Assembly (NCBI GenBank): GCA_034926605.1
Contig: JAYFQV010000013.1
Span: 149,566-213,565 of the forward strand
Origin: CALXXL01 sp034926605
Lineage (GTDB): Bacteria; Verrucomicrobiota; Lentisphaeria; Victivallales; Victivallaceae
Direction: 5' to 3'
Length of the DNA: 64,000 nt
The first letter of the stretch is position 1. Each line of letters starts with the position of its first letter. Position numbers and translations under genes: made by a program. The notes beneath the pieces are model-generated. The model saw nothing but the letters and a program-made list of their open reading frames with translations, did not search any database and had not been told where the DNA came from. Below are positions 1 through 6,431 of the stretch, piece by piece.

Positions 1-2
1 AA

Positions 3-50
3 AAGGAAGCAGACATCAAAAAAGAACTGGCCAAGATCGAGCAGGAGTAA
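3..50 (+). CDS. C-terminal end of an upstream (probably phage) gene, partial
   Basis: An open frame enters from the left edge and stops at TAA 48-50. The last 15 residues are highly charged (Lys/Glu rich) and look like the end of an alpha-helix or coiled coil. It ends three bases before the GTG start of the baseplate-like gene, so it is the previous gene of the same phage operon. Too little is present to name it. Confidence 0.55.
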   Translation, partial: KEADIKKELAKIEQE

Positions 51-53
51 GCC

Positions 54-758
54 GTGAACATCGTCCGGATATTGACCATCGGCGGCGAGCCGATCAACTT
101 CACCTCGATGGCGCTGACCCTCGACCGCGACGCGCCCGGCCGCGGCGTGATCGTGGCGCAGACCCCCAAAAACCCGGAAGGCGAAGTGGCGGTCGACGCC
201 GGCATCGACGGCGACATCAACCGATACTTCACCGGCTACATCGAAAGCGCCGTGCGGGTGGACGGCCACCAGATCCGGCTGTACGTGCGCGAATTTTCCG
301 GCGTGCTGGAAAAGCGCTGCCCGGTCGCGCTGCGCAACGTCAAGATTTCCGACTGCGTCGCCGCGGTGGCCGGTCTGACCGGCCTGAAGCTGCAGGGCCT
401 CGGCCCCTGGCTCGAACGGCCGGTGGCGCGCTTCCTGAACCTCGGTTCCGGCTTCGACGCGCTGCGCGAGATCGGCCAGCTCTCCGGGCTGGAACACTAT
501 GTGGCCAGGCCGATGCCGAAGCCATGGGTATGGCTCGGCGACCGCGCCGCGATCAAGAATTTCGACCAGGCGTTCGAGTTCCCCACCTCGTTTTTTACCG
601 CGATGAGCGTTTCAGGCGGCGACTGCCGGTTCGTGCCGCAGCTGCGCCCGGGCATGCGCCTATGGATCGGGGGCAGCGAGGAAAAAGTGATAACCAAACT
701 CGACACCGCCGGCGCGACCATGCGGATAAATTTTGAAAAATCGGATTACGACGTATGA
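54..758 (+). CDS. phage baseplate hub / late control D-like protein
   Basis: 234 residues with a GTG start preceded by AGGAG at 43-47. The N-terminal half is beta-rich, with an ITIGG-type strand opening and a 'DGDINRYFTGYIESA' stretch typical of hub proteins that describe a rotated fold around the tail spike. The middle (about residues 85-140) resembles the 'isdcvaavaGltGL' small alpha/beta domain of gpD/gp44-like hub proteins. It overlaps the spike gene by ATGA, a usual arrangement because hub and spike assemble together. The protein is shorter than the classical Mu gp44 or P2 gpD (about 380 residues), so this could be a compact version. Assignment rests on fold-like motifs and neighbour, not on a strong signature. 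Confidence 0.55.
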   Translation: MNIVRILTIGGEPINFTSMALTLDRDAPGRGVIVAQTPKNPEGEVAVDAGIDGDINRYFTGYIESAVRVDGHQIRLYVREFSGVLEKRCPVALRNVKISDCVAAVAGLTGLKLQGLGPWLERPVARFLNLGSGFDALREIGQLSGLEHYVARPMPKPWVWLGDRAAIKNFDQAFEFPTSFFTAMSVSGGDCRFVPQLRPGMRLWIGGSEEKVITKLDTAGATMRINFEKSDYDV

Positions 759-1471
759 AGGAAATGGTCAACCGTATCGCCCGGCTGCTGTGGCCGGAGC
801 TTGACAATCGCGTCCACCTGCCGCAACTGGCCAGAGTGGTCGCCATTCCGGACCCGCCCGCGAACGGCGGTTCCAGCTCTCCCGAACGCCCGCGCTACGC
901 GGTGGACGTGCGGCTGCTCACTCCGGAAATGCGGATCGACGACGATATGCCGCTGATCCGCGACGTTCCCGTCGGCCTGCCCGGCGCCGGTCCGGAACGC
1001 GGCTTCACCGCGCTCCCGAAGCCCGGCACCATCGTGGAAATCGCTTTCGCATTCGGCCGGCTGCAGCTGCCGTTTGTCCGCACCGTGCTGCCCGACGGCC
1101 TCGCGCTGGCCGTCACCGACGGTGCCAGCGCCCGCTGGCAGCAGTCCGCCGACAGTTTCCAGGAGGTCGACGCCGCCGGAAACTGGAAACGCGCGACAAC
1201 CGGCAACATCGCCGACATCGCCGACGGCAAGATCGATCAGGCCGCCCTGGGCAACTGGACCGCCTCCGGACAAAAGGTCTGGCTCGGCACCGCCACCGAC
1301 AACTCGCTTTCCGCCATTTCCGACTGCCTGGCGTCGATTCTGGCCGCGATCGGCATACTTGCCGGCCATACCCACCCCAACGTGGGCGGCTGCGAGCAGT
1401 CCGGATCAATATCTTCCGCCAAATCAAGCGGCGACACCGCAAAGGAGAGGCTCGACCTCATCAAACAATAA
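755..1471 (+). CDS. phage baseplate assembly protein V / tail spike (gpV- or gp45-like)
   Basis: 238 residues, start overlapping the previous stop (ATGA). Residues about 20-115 look like the OB-fold of tail-spike proteins (alternating hydrophobic strands, 'PKPGTIVEIAF' turn). The region from 120 on is polar and beta-prone with repeated 'GNW'/'GNI' turns, as in the trimeric beta-helix. The C-terminal 'AGHTHPNVGG' supplies the HxH motif that in P2 gpV and Mu gp45 binds an iron ion at the spike tip. Role: membrane-piercing tip of a contractile tail. No baseplate wedge, tape-measure or fibre genes follow, so the tail module is either rearranged or truncated here. Confidence 0.65.
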   Translation: MKEMVNRIARLLWPELDNRVHLPQLARVVAIPDPPANGGSSSPERPRYAVDVRLLTPEMRIDDDMPLIRDVPVGLPGAGPERGFTALPKPGTIVEIAFAFGRLQLPFVRTVLPDGLALAVTDGASARWQQSADSFQEVDAAGNWKRATTGNIADIADGKIDQAALGNWTASGQKVWLGTATDNSLSAISDCLASILAAIGILAGHTHPNVGGCEQSGSISSAKSSGDTAKERLDLIKQ

Positions 1472-1507
1472 AAATCAACAATCAAACCCGAAAGGAGGCG
1501 AGAAGGC

Positions 1508-2296
1508 ATGAAAACCCCGATCGTCTACTACGGCGGCAAAACCAACATGCTGAAACGCATTTTGCCGCTGATTCCGGGAGACCACCGCACCTACGCCGAA
1601 CCGTTTTTCGGCGGCGGTGCCGTGTTCTTCGGGAAAGCCCCCTCGAAAGTCGAGGTCATTAACGACAATCTCGACCAGTGCGTCAATTTTTTCCGCGTCT
1701 GCCAGACCCGGTTCGAACAGCTGGCCAAGCTGATCCAGGCCACGCTGCACTCGGAAACCGAGCTGCGGCGCGCCCGGGCCGTCTACAAGGCGCCGCCGGA
1801 GGAAAACGACCCGGTCACCCGGGCCTGGGCCTTCTGGTGCGAAACCCGGCTGACCTTTTCGCACAAAATAACCGGCGGCTTCGCGTTCGCCCGCGACGGC
1901 ATCGCCAAAACCACCGCCAACAAGGTGCGGGAATTCACCACCGAGATCTGCGACCGTCTGCGCAATGCGCAGATCTTCTGCCGCGACGCGCTCGACGTGA
2001 TCCGCCGCTTCGACGCCGAAGACACCTTTTTTTACCTTGATCCGCCTTATGCGAACTCGGATTGCGGCCATTATAACAAGGGTAAAGGCGTCTATTACGA
2101 TCTGGTGGCCATGCTGCCAGGCCTGAAGGCGAAATGGCTGCTTTCCAGCTATCCCACCGCCGAACTCGCCGCCGTCTGGCGGCTGCCGGGCGTCCGCCAC
2201 CAGGAGATCGACAAAAACCTTGCCGTCGACGGCAGACGCACCGCCGGAAGACGAAAAGTTGAAACGCTTACTTGGAATTACGAGCTGAAGGAGTAG
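1508..2296 (+). CDS. dam: DNA adenine methylase (Dam / MT-A70-unrelated D12 class)
   Basis: 262 residues, preceded by an excellent ribosome site AAGGAGG at about 1492-1498. It transfers a methyl group from S-adenosylmethionine to N6 of adenine. The N-terminal YYGGK (residues 7-11) and AEPFFGGG (30-37) form the SAM-binding motif I region of D12-class enzymes, and the catalytic DPPY lies at 178-181 followed by a tyrosine-rich loop. Length fits the family (250-290). Position directly after the tail-spike gene and before the repeat-rich element border marks it as phage cargo, probably protecting the phage genome from host restriction or regulating its own transcription. No cognate restriction enzyme is visible. 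Confidence 0.9.
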   Translation: MKTPIVYYGGKTNMLKRILPLIPGDHRTYAEPFFGGGAVFFGKAPSKVEVINDNLDQCVNFFRVCQTRFEQLAKLIQATLHSETELRRARAVYKAPPEENDPVTRAWAFWCETRLTFSHKITGGFAFARDGIAKTTANKVREFTTEICDRLRNAQIFCRDALDVIRRFDAEDTFFYLDPPYANSDCGHYNKGKGVYYDLVAMLPGLKAKWLLSSYPTAELAAVWRLPGVRHQEIDKNLAVDGRRTAGRRKVETLTWNYELKE

Positions 2297-2307
2297 ATTA
2301 AAGAGAT

Positions 2308-2430
2308 CGAGCGGCCAGGACGATGCACAATCCGGGCCGCTCGCAAGCGATAGAGGACCGTGCCGGCCGGAGTAACCGCTCCAGTCATAGCAGCACCACC
2401 TGTTTATGACCTGCCGGGCACGGTTTTTCC
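2308..2430 (+). ncRNA. candidate structured RNA or complex terminator after dam
   Basis: Starting 11 bases after the dam stop, the DNA can fold into nested helices. P1 pairs CGAGCGGCC (2308-2316) with GGCCGCTCG (2335-2343). P2 pairs ACCGTGCC (2357-2364) with GGCACGGT (2417-2424) and continues by three pairs (2365-2367 with 2413-2415). Inside P2 are GGAG/CTCC (2369-2372, 2379-2382) and GTCATA/TATGAC (2384-2389, 2405-2410), making a three-way junction. The 3' strand of P2 runs straight into five Ts (2424-2428). It could be an elaborate intrinsic terminator of the phage operon, a phage ncRNA, or DNA cruciform elements. Covariation is needed to decide. Confidence 0.35.
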
Positions 2431-2504
2431 GTGTCCACGTCAAGCCTTGGTGGGCCTACATACGACGACCGCGCGGTTACGCGGCATCGATAATTTATCA
2501 CGCA

Positions 2505-2662
2505 ACCCCTAAAAAACAAAATTCGACCCCTAAAAAAGCTCCCTAAATATGCGGACAAGTCCGCAGAATGCCATAAAAACCCCTAAAAATGTCAAAAAAA
2601 CGCGATTTTTTGCACAAAACAGCGTCAAAATGTCAAAAAATGGCATGTTTGCCCCTAAAAAA
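2505..2662. repeat. four dispersed copies of CCCCTAAAAA
   Basis: CCCCTAAAAA occurs at 2506-2515, 2527-2536, 2580-2589 and 2652-2661, always in the same orientation; a degenerate CTCCCTAAAT lies at 2539-2548. Intervals are 21, 53 and 72 bases, close to whole numbers of helical turns. Location at the probable end of an integrated element suggests integrase arm-type or regulator binding sites; replication iterons are an alternative. No gene is supported in 2440-2849. Confidence 0.6.
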
Positions 2663-2678
2663 TGCGGACATGTCCGCA
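2550..2678. promoter_or_regulatory. pair of TGCGGAC-NN-GTCCGCA dyads, possible operators
   Basis: Two 16-base dyads: TGCGGACAAGTCCGCA at 2550-2565 and the perfect palindrome TGCGGACATGTCCGCA at 2663-2678, 113 bases apart. Between them lies a second inverted pair ATGCCAT (2569-2575 region) and ATGGCAT (about 2640-2646), so the interval has an overall nested symmetry. Such dyads are typical of dimeric repressor or excisionase operators. The binding protein is not in the window. Confidence 0.55.
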
Positions 2679-2849
2679 CATAGGGCACCCCAACCCGCCC
2701 GCCGCCAAAAATCACTCACCCCCGCCTCCTTTTTTCAAATGAAAAGAGTAATTTTTGAAGGCGTTTCTGCCGGACAACCGCACGATAATTTCAAAAAACT
2801 GAAATGTTTATGAAAAACATGATGCGGGAAAAGGGAGGATTTAGATTTT

Positions 2850-2954
2850 ATGGCAACGTCCGAACCACATTTTGAACCACAAACTGAACCACATTTTGAA
2901 CCACATTTCGCAAGAATAACTCTGCCGATTTTTCACCTCGGCAGGGCTATTTAA
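2850..2954 (+). CDS. possible 34-residue ORF containing Glu-Pro-His-Phe tetrapeptide repeats
   Basis: ATG at 2850 follows GGGAGGA (2833-2839) at a rather long spacing of ten bases. The translation contains EPHF, EPQT, EPHF, EPHF in tandem and then a short hydrophobic tail, ending at TAA 2952-2954 just before tRNA-Pro. The tetrapeptide period is simply the 12-bp DNA repeat read in frame, so the ORF may be accidental. It has no recognisable family. Confidence 0.2.
   Translation: MATSEPHFEPQTEPHFEPHFARITLPIFHLGRAI
2862..2909. repeat. four tandem 12-bp repeats (GAACCACAnnnn)
   Basis: GAACCACA starts at 2862, 2874, 2886 and 2898, an exact 12-bp period; the four variable bases are TTTT, AACT, TTTT and TTTC. 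The array ends about 55 bases from the 3' end of the tRNA-Pro gene, so it may be part of the attachment region (arm-type or accessory sites) of the integrated element. The copies are too short and have no spacers, so this is not a CRISPR array. Confidence 0.7.
2922..2944 (-). terminator. hairpin downstream of tRNA-Pro
   Basis: CTGCCGA (2922-2928) pairs with TCGGCAG (2938-2944) across a nine-base loop. Read on the minus strand it lies about 20 bases past the tRNA-Pro 3' end and is followed by AGTTATTCTT, only weakly T-rich. It could end the ygiQ-tRNA transcript. Confidence 0.4.
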
Positions 2955-2964
2955 GGTCAAAAAA

Positions 2965-3042
2965 TGGTCGGGGTAGAGGGATTCGAACCCCCGACTTTTT
3001 GGTCCCAAACCAAACGCGCTAGCCAGACTGCGCCATACCCCG
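2965..3042 (-). tRNA. tRNA-Pro (anticodon TGG)
   Basis: On the minus strand a complete cloverleaf can be drawn: acceptor CGGGGTA/TACCCCG, D-arm GCGC, anticodon stem TTTGG/CCAAA with loop TTTGGGA giving anticodon TGG, T-arm GGGGG-TTCGAAT-CCCTC, and an encoded CCA end (TGGT at 2965-2968 on the plus strand). It begins 14 bases after the ygiQ stop, so it may be cotranscribed with ygiQ. Its 3' end faces the phage-derived DNA, the classical side for tRNA-targeted integration. Confidence 0.95.
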
Positions 3043-3056
3043 ACAATGAAAGTTGT

Positions 3057-4805
3057 TTAATTTACACCAGGTTTGCCATTTTTGCAACCTCTTCGGCTGC
3101 CCGGACGCGTCTTTTTCAGCATATCAATCTGCCCGCGCCGCTCTTTCAGGCCGCGATTCACTTCTATCGGCGTGCCGTCCGGCGCCTTGCCGGTGTAATA
3201 CATAGCCGCCCCCATCGTCATCGGAAGCGGAATGAAGTCCTGAACCTGCTGCGGACTCCAGTTGTTTTTATTCAGAAAGTCGTCAACCACCTTCATTTCC
3301 TTGTCGCCGCAACCGGGAAAATTGGAGATGAACAGCGGAATCACATACTGCTTCTTTCCGCACTTCGCGCTCTCTTCGTAAAAACGCTTCATGACCTCGA
3401 AAAAGTCCTCGGCCGAACTCTTGCGCATCAGCTCCAGCACCCGCGGGTGCAGATGCTCCGGGGCCAGTTTCATATGCCCGGACACATGGTACCTGATCAG
3501 TTCGCTAAACAACTCCTGCTGATGCAGAGTAAGGTCCAGCCTGATGCCGGAATTTATGTACAGATGCTTAACCTTCGGCATGTTGCGTATCTCGCGCAGC
3601 AGTTTCACCAGCGCCAGTCCGTCGCAGTGGAAATTCGGGCATATCTTGGGAAAAAGACAGCTGACCCGACGGCATTTCGCGCATTTTTCGGTGTCCGCAA
3701 TCTCGCTCATGTACAAATTTCCGGCGGCGCCGCCGATGTCGGTGATGGTGCCGCGGAAATCCTTGCGTTCGGCGATCGCTTCCACCGAATGCCTGATCGA
3801 CTCCGGCGAGCGGCTGGTCACATAGCGCCCCTGGTGGGACACCAGCCCGCAGAACGCGCAGCCGCCGGGACAACCGCGAATCGCCGGGATCGAGTGTTTG
3901 ATCGTCTCGAACGCCGGAATCCTTTTCCTGTAGCTCGGGTGCGGCGACCCGGAATACGGCAGATCGTGCACCTCGTCCAAATCCTTGCAGCTCATCGCCT
4001 CCGGCGGCGGCTCGATCACCAGCAGCCGGTCTCCGTAGCGCTGGAACAATCCGTGGTTGCCGAACGGGCTCATCGCAGATTCCACCAGTTTGGTGGCGGT
4101 CATGAGCGCATCCTTATCCTTCTGCGTATCCTCCCACGAGGGAAGTTCGAGGTATTTATCACCGGGATTGAAACTCTGGGCGGCATTTTTGCCGAGAAAA
4201 ATCGAGGTTCCCCGGATATTTTCTAGCGTTTTGCCATCCTTCAGACGGCCGAAGATCTCGGTTACCGACTTCTCCCCCTGCCCGAACGACAGGATGTCGG
4301 CCTTGGTATCCACCAGCATGCTGGGGCGCAGCTTGTCCTGCCAGTAGTCGTAGTGGGCCACCCGGCGCAGACTCGCCTCCAGCCCGCCGACCATCACCGG
4401 CAACCCGGAAAACGACTGCTTGACCAGCTGGGTGTAAACCACCAGAGCATGAGGCGGACGCAGGCCGGTACGGCCTTCCTCGCTGTATACGTCCTCGCGG
4501 CGCAGACGGCGGCCGGCGGTATAGATGTTCACCATCGAGTCCATGTTGCCGGAGGACACCCCGGCTCCGATGCGGGGCCGCCCCATCGCCTTCATGCAGT
4601 TCGGGTTCTTCCAGTCCGGCTGGGCGATGATGCCCACCCGATACCCCTGCGCCAGCAGCATGCGGCCAATCAGGGACGTGCCGTAGGACGGGTGATCGAC
4701 ATAGCAGTCTCCGGTGACCAGCAGTATGTCGAGCTCGTCCCACCCGAACGCCTCCATCTCGGCGCGGGTCATTGGCATATAGGGAATATTTCTGGTGTTT
4801 GTCAT
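3057..4805 (-). CDS. ygiQ: YgiQ family radical SAM protein
   Basis: 582 residues from ATG at 4805. A GTG 15 bases upstream is in frame but falls inside the -10 box, so the ATG is preferred. The family is of unknown reaction (UPF0313). An N-terminal cobalamin-type Rossmann region (about 25-170) precedes the radical SAM cluster CxxxCxxC at Cys312, Cys316 and Cys319, and an additional cysteine-rich stretch (CAKCRR...CPNFHC) follows, which probably binds a second cluster, as in the family. The promoter predicts a leaderless mRNA. It is divergent from cysS and followed closely by tRNA-Pro. Confidence 0.93.
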   Translation of the reverse strand: MTNTRNIPYMPMTRAEMEAFGWDELDILLVTGDCYVDHPSYGTSLIGRMLLAQGYRVGIIAQPDWKNPNCMKAMGRPRIGAGVSSGNMDSMVNIYTAGRRLRREDVYSEEGRTGLRPPHALVVYTQLVKQSFSGLPVMVGGLEASLRRVAHYDYWQDKLRPSMLVDTKADILSFGQGEKSVTEIFGRLKDGKTLENIRGTSIFLGKNAAQSFNPGDKYLELPSWEDTQKDKDALMTATKLVESAMSPFGNHGLFQRYGDRLLVIEPPPEAMSCKDLDEVHDLPYSGSPHPSYRKRIPAFETIKHSIPAIRGCPGGCAFCGLVSHQGRYVTSRSPESIRHSVEAIAERKDFRGTITDIGGAAGNLYMSEIADTEKCAKCRRVSCLFPKICPNFHCDGLALVKLLREIRNMPKVKHLYINSGIRLDLTLHQQELFSELIRYHVSGHMKLAPEHLHPRVLELMRKSSAEDFFEVMKRFYEESAKCGKKQYVIPLFISNFPGCGDKEMKVVDDFLNKNNWSPQQVQDFIPLPMTMGAAMYYTGKAPDGTPIEVNRGLKERRGQIDMLKKTRPGSRRGCKNGKPGVN

Positions 4806-4811
4806 GATATT

Positions 4812-4840
4812 AATATACACCGTATCGACGGTTTATTCAA
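4812..4840 (-). promoter_or_regulatory. ygiQ promoter, predicted leaderless
   Basis: On the minus strand: TTGAAT (4840-4835), 17-base spacer, TATATT (4817-4812). Only six bases separate the -10 from the ATG at 4805, so transcription should begin at or next to the start codon. No ribosome site can be present on such a transcript. Confidence 0.75.
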
Positions 4841-4960
4841 TGCGGAAAAACATGGCGGCGGCCCGGTCCGGTTAACATTCCCGCCCTTCCCGGCGCAAAG
4901 TGATGAAAAATACTCCCGCCGTCTTTACGTGGATATAGCGGCCAATTTCGCCGTTTCGAT

Positions 4961-4989
4961 TTGACGGCGGTGACTTCGCGTAGTATATT
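4961..4989 (+). promoter_or_regulatory. cysS promoter, predicted leaderless
   Basis: TTGACG (4961-4966), 17-base spacer, TATATT (4984-4989). Nine bases lie between the -10 and the ATG at 4999, leaving a 5' leader of about zero to three bases; there is no Shine-Dalgarno sequence. Confidence 0.75.
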
Positions 4990-4998
4990 GTTGCTATT

Positions 4999-6405
4999 AT
5001 GAACAACAGACTTACTCTATTCAATACCATGAGCCGCCGGCCGGAAGAGTTTATTCCGGTTCAGGCGGGTTCGGCCGGAATGTACACCTGCGGGCCAACC
5101 GTATACAATTTCGCCCATATCGGCAATTTCCGCGCCTATACTTTCGAAGACCTGCTGCACCGGGTGCTGGCCTGGTTCGGCTACGACGTGACCCAGGTGA
5201 TGAACCTGACCGACGTGGACGATAAAACCATCCGCGACTCCCGCAAAGCCGGGCTCCCGCTGAAGGAGTTCACCCGCAAATATATCCAGGCGTTCTTCGA
5301 AGACCTCAAAACCCTGAACATCACGCCGTCCGCGGTCTATCCGGCCGCCACCGACCATATCCCGGAAATGATCGCGCTGATTCAGACCCTGATGGACAAG
5401 GGATTCGCCTATCAGGCAGAGGACAAATCGATTTACTTCTCCATCGACAAATTCCCGGAATACGGCAAGCTGGCTCATATCGACCGCGAAAACCAGATCT
5501 CCGGCGTGCGCATCAAGAATGACGAATACGCCAAGGACTCCGTTGCCGACTTTGCGCTGTGGAAGGCCTGGGACGCCGCCGACGGCGACGTCCGCTGGGA
5601 AAGCCCGTGGGGCCCCGGCCGCCCCGGCTGGCATGTCGAATGCTCCGCGATGAGCATGAAATACCTCGGCAAGACCTTCGACATCCATACCGGCGGAGTG
5701 GACAACATGTTCCCCCACCACGAGGACGAAATCGCCCAAAGCGAGTCCGCCAACGGCTGCCGGTACGTCAATTACTGGCTCCACTGCGCCCATCTGATGG
5801 TGAACGGCGAGAAAATGAGCAAGTCGGCCGGCAATTTCTTCACCCTGCGCGACCTGCTCGCCAAGGGGTACTCCGGCCGCGCGATCCGCTGGGTGCTGCT
5901 CTCCTGCCACTACCGCAAGAAGCTGAATTTCACTTTCGAAGCCTTGGCGCAGGCCGAAGACACCTTGAAAAAATTCGCCGAATTCTTCCAGCGCATGCGC
6001 GAACTTCCGGAAACCGCCGCCGAAAGCGGGCTTGATCCGGCAAAATACGAAGACGAATTCACCGCCGCGCTCGGCGACGATTTGAACGTCTCCGCCGCGC
6101 TGGCGGTGCTGTTCAACCTCCAGCGCGACGCGAACAAGGCCGCCGACTCGGGCGCCCTTCCGCAAAGTGACGGCAACGCCATACTGGATCTGTATCGTAA
6201 ATTCGACCGCGTCCTCGGCTGCCTTGCCGTGGACGAAAAGAATGAAGAAGCCGTTCCGGCCGAGGTGGTCGACTTGGCCGAACAACGGATCGCGGCGCGC
6301 AAAAACAAGGATTGGGCCGCGTCCGACCGGCTGCGCGACGAAATAAAAACATTCGGTTATACCGTTGAGGACATTCCCGGCGGATGGTACCGGCTTAAAA
6401 AGTAA
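4999..6405 (+). CDS. cysS: cysteinyl-tRNA synthetase
   Basis: 468 residues, usual length for the class Ia enzyme that charges tRNA-Cys. The zinc-binding opening 'CGPTVYN' is followed by the HIGH-like 'HIGN', and the KMSKS loop is present as KMSKSAGN from Lys272. Further zinc ligands are in the 'WHVECSAM' and 'HHEDE' motifs. The C-terminal alpha-helical and anticodon-binding region is intact. It is expressed from what looks like a leaderless promoter and is followed after 26 bases by the GH20 gene, which has its own ribosome site. Confidence 0.97.
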   Translation: MNNRLTLFNTMSRRPEEFIPVQAGSAGMYTCGPTVYNFAHIGNFRAYTFEDLLHRVLAWFGYDVTQVMNLTDVDDKTIRDSRKAGLPLKEFTRKYIQAFFEDLKTLNITPSAVYPAATDHIPEMIALIQTLMDKGFAYQAEDKSIYFSIDKFPEYGKLAHIDRENQISGVRIKNDEYAKDSVADFALWKAWDAADGDVRWESPWGPGRPGWHVECSAMSMKYLGKTFDIHTGGVDNMFPHHEDEIAQSESANGCRYVNYWLHCAHLMVNGEKMSKSAGNFFTLRDLLAKGYSGRAIRWVLLSCHYRKKLNFTFEALAQAEDTLKKFAEFFQRMRELPETAAESGLDPAKYEDEFTAALGDDLNVSAALAVLFNLQRDANKAADSGALPQSDGNAILDLYRKFDRVLGCLAVDEKNEEAVPAEVVDLAEQRIAARKNKDWAASDRLRDEIKTFGYTVEDIPGGWYRLKK

Positions 6406-6431
6406 ATTCTCGAACAGGAAAGGTTTCTCCC

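Noticed and set aside
1475..2443. 322-residue open frame on the minus strand opposite dam
   Set aside because: It mirrors the dam gene, is rich in Gly/Arg/Val as GC-rich antisense frames are, and has no ribosome site or family motif.
2530..2813. Small frames on both strands in the repeat-rich gap
   Set aside because: They are made of the A-rich repeats and dyads, have no ribosome site and no similarity pattern.
2862..2909. CRISPR-like array
   Set aside because: Repeats are 12 bp with no spacers and no cas genes nearby.
2964..4226. 420-residue plus-strand frame opposite ygiQ
   Set aside because: It starts inside the tRNA-Pro gene and runs antisense to a clear radical SAM gene; His/Arg-rich composition.
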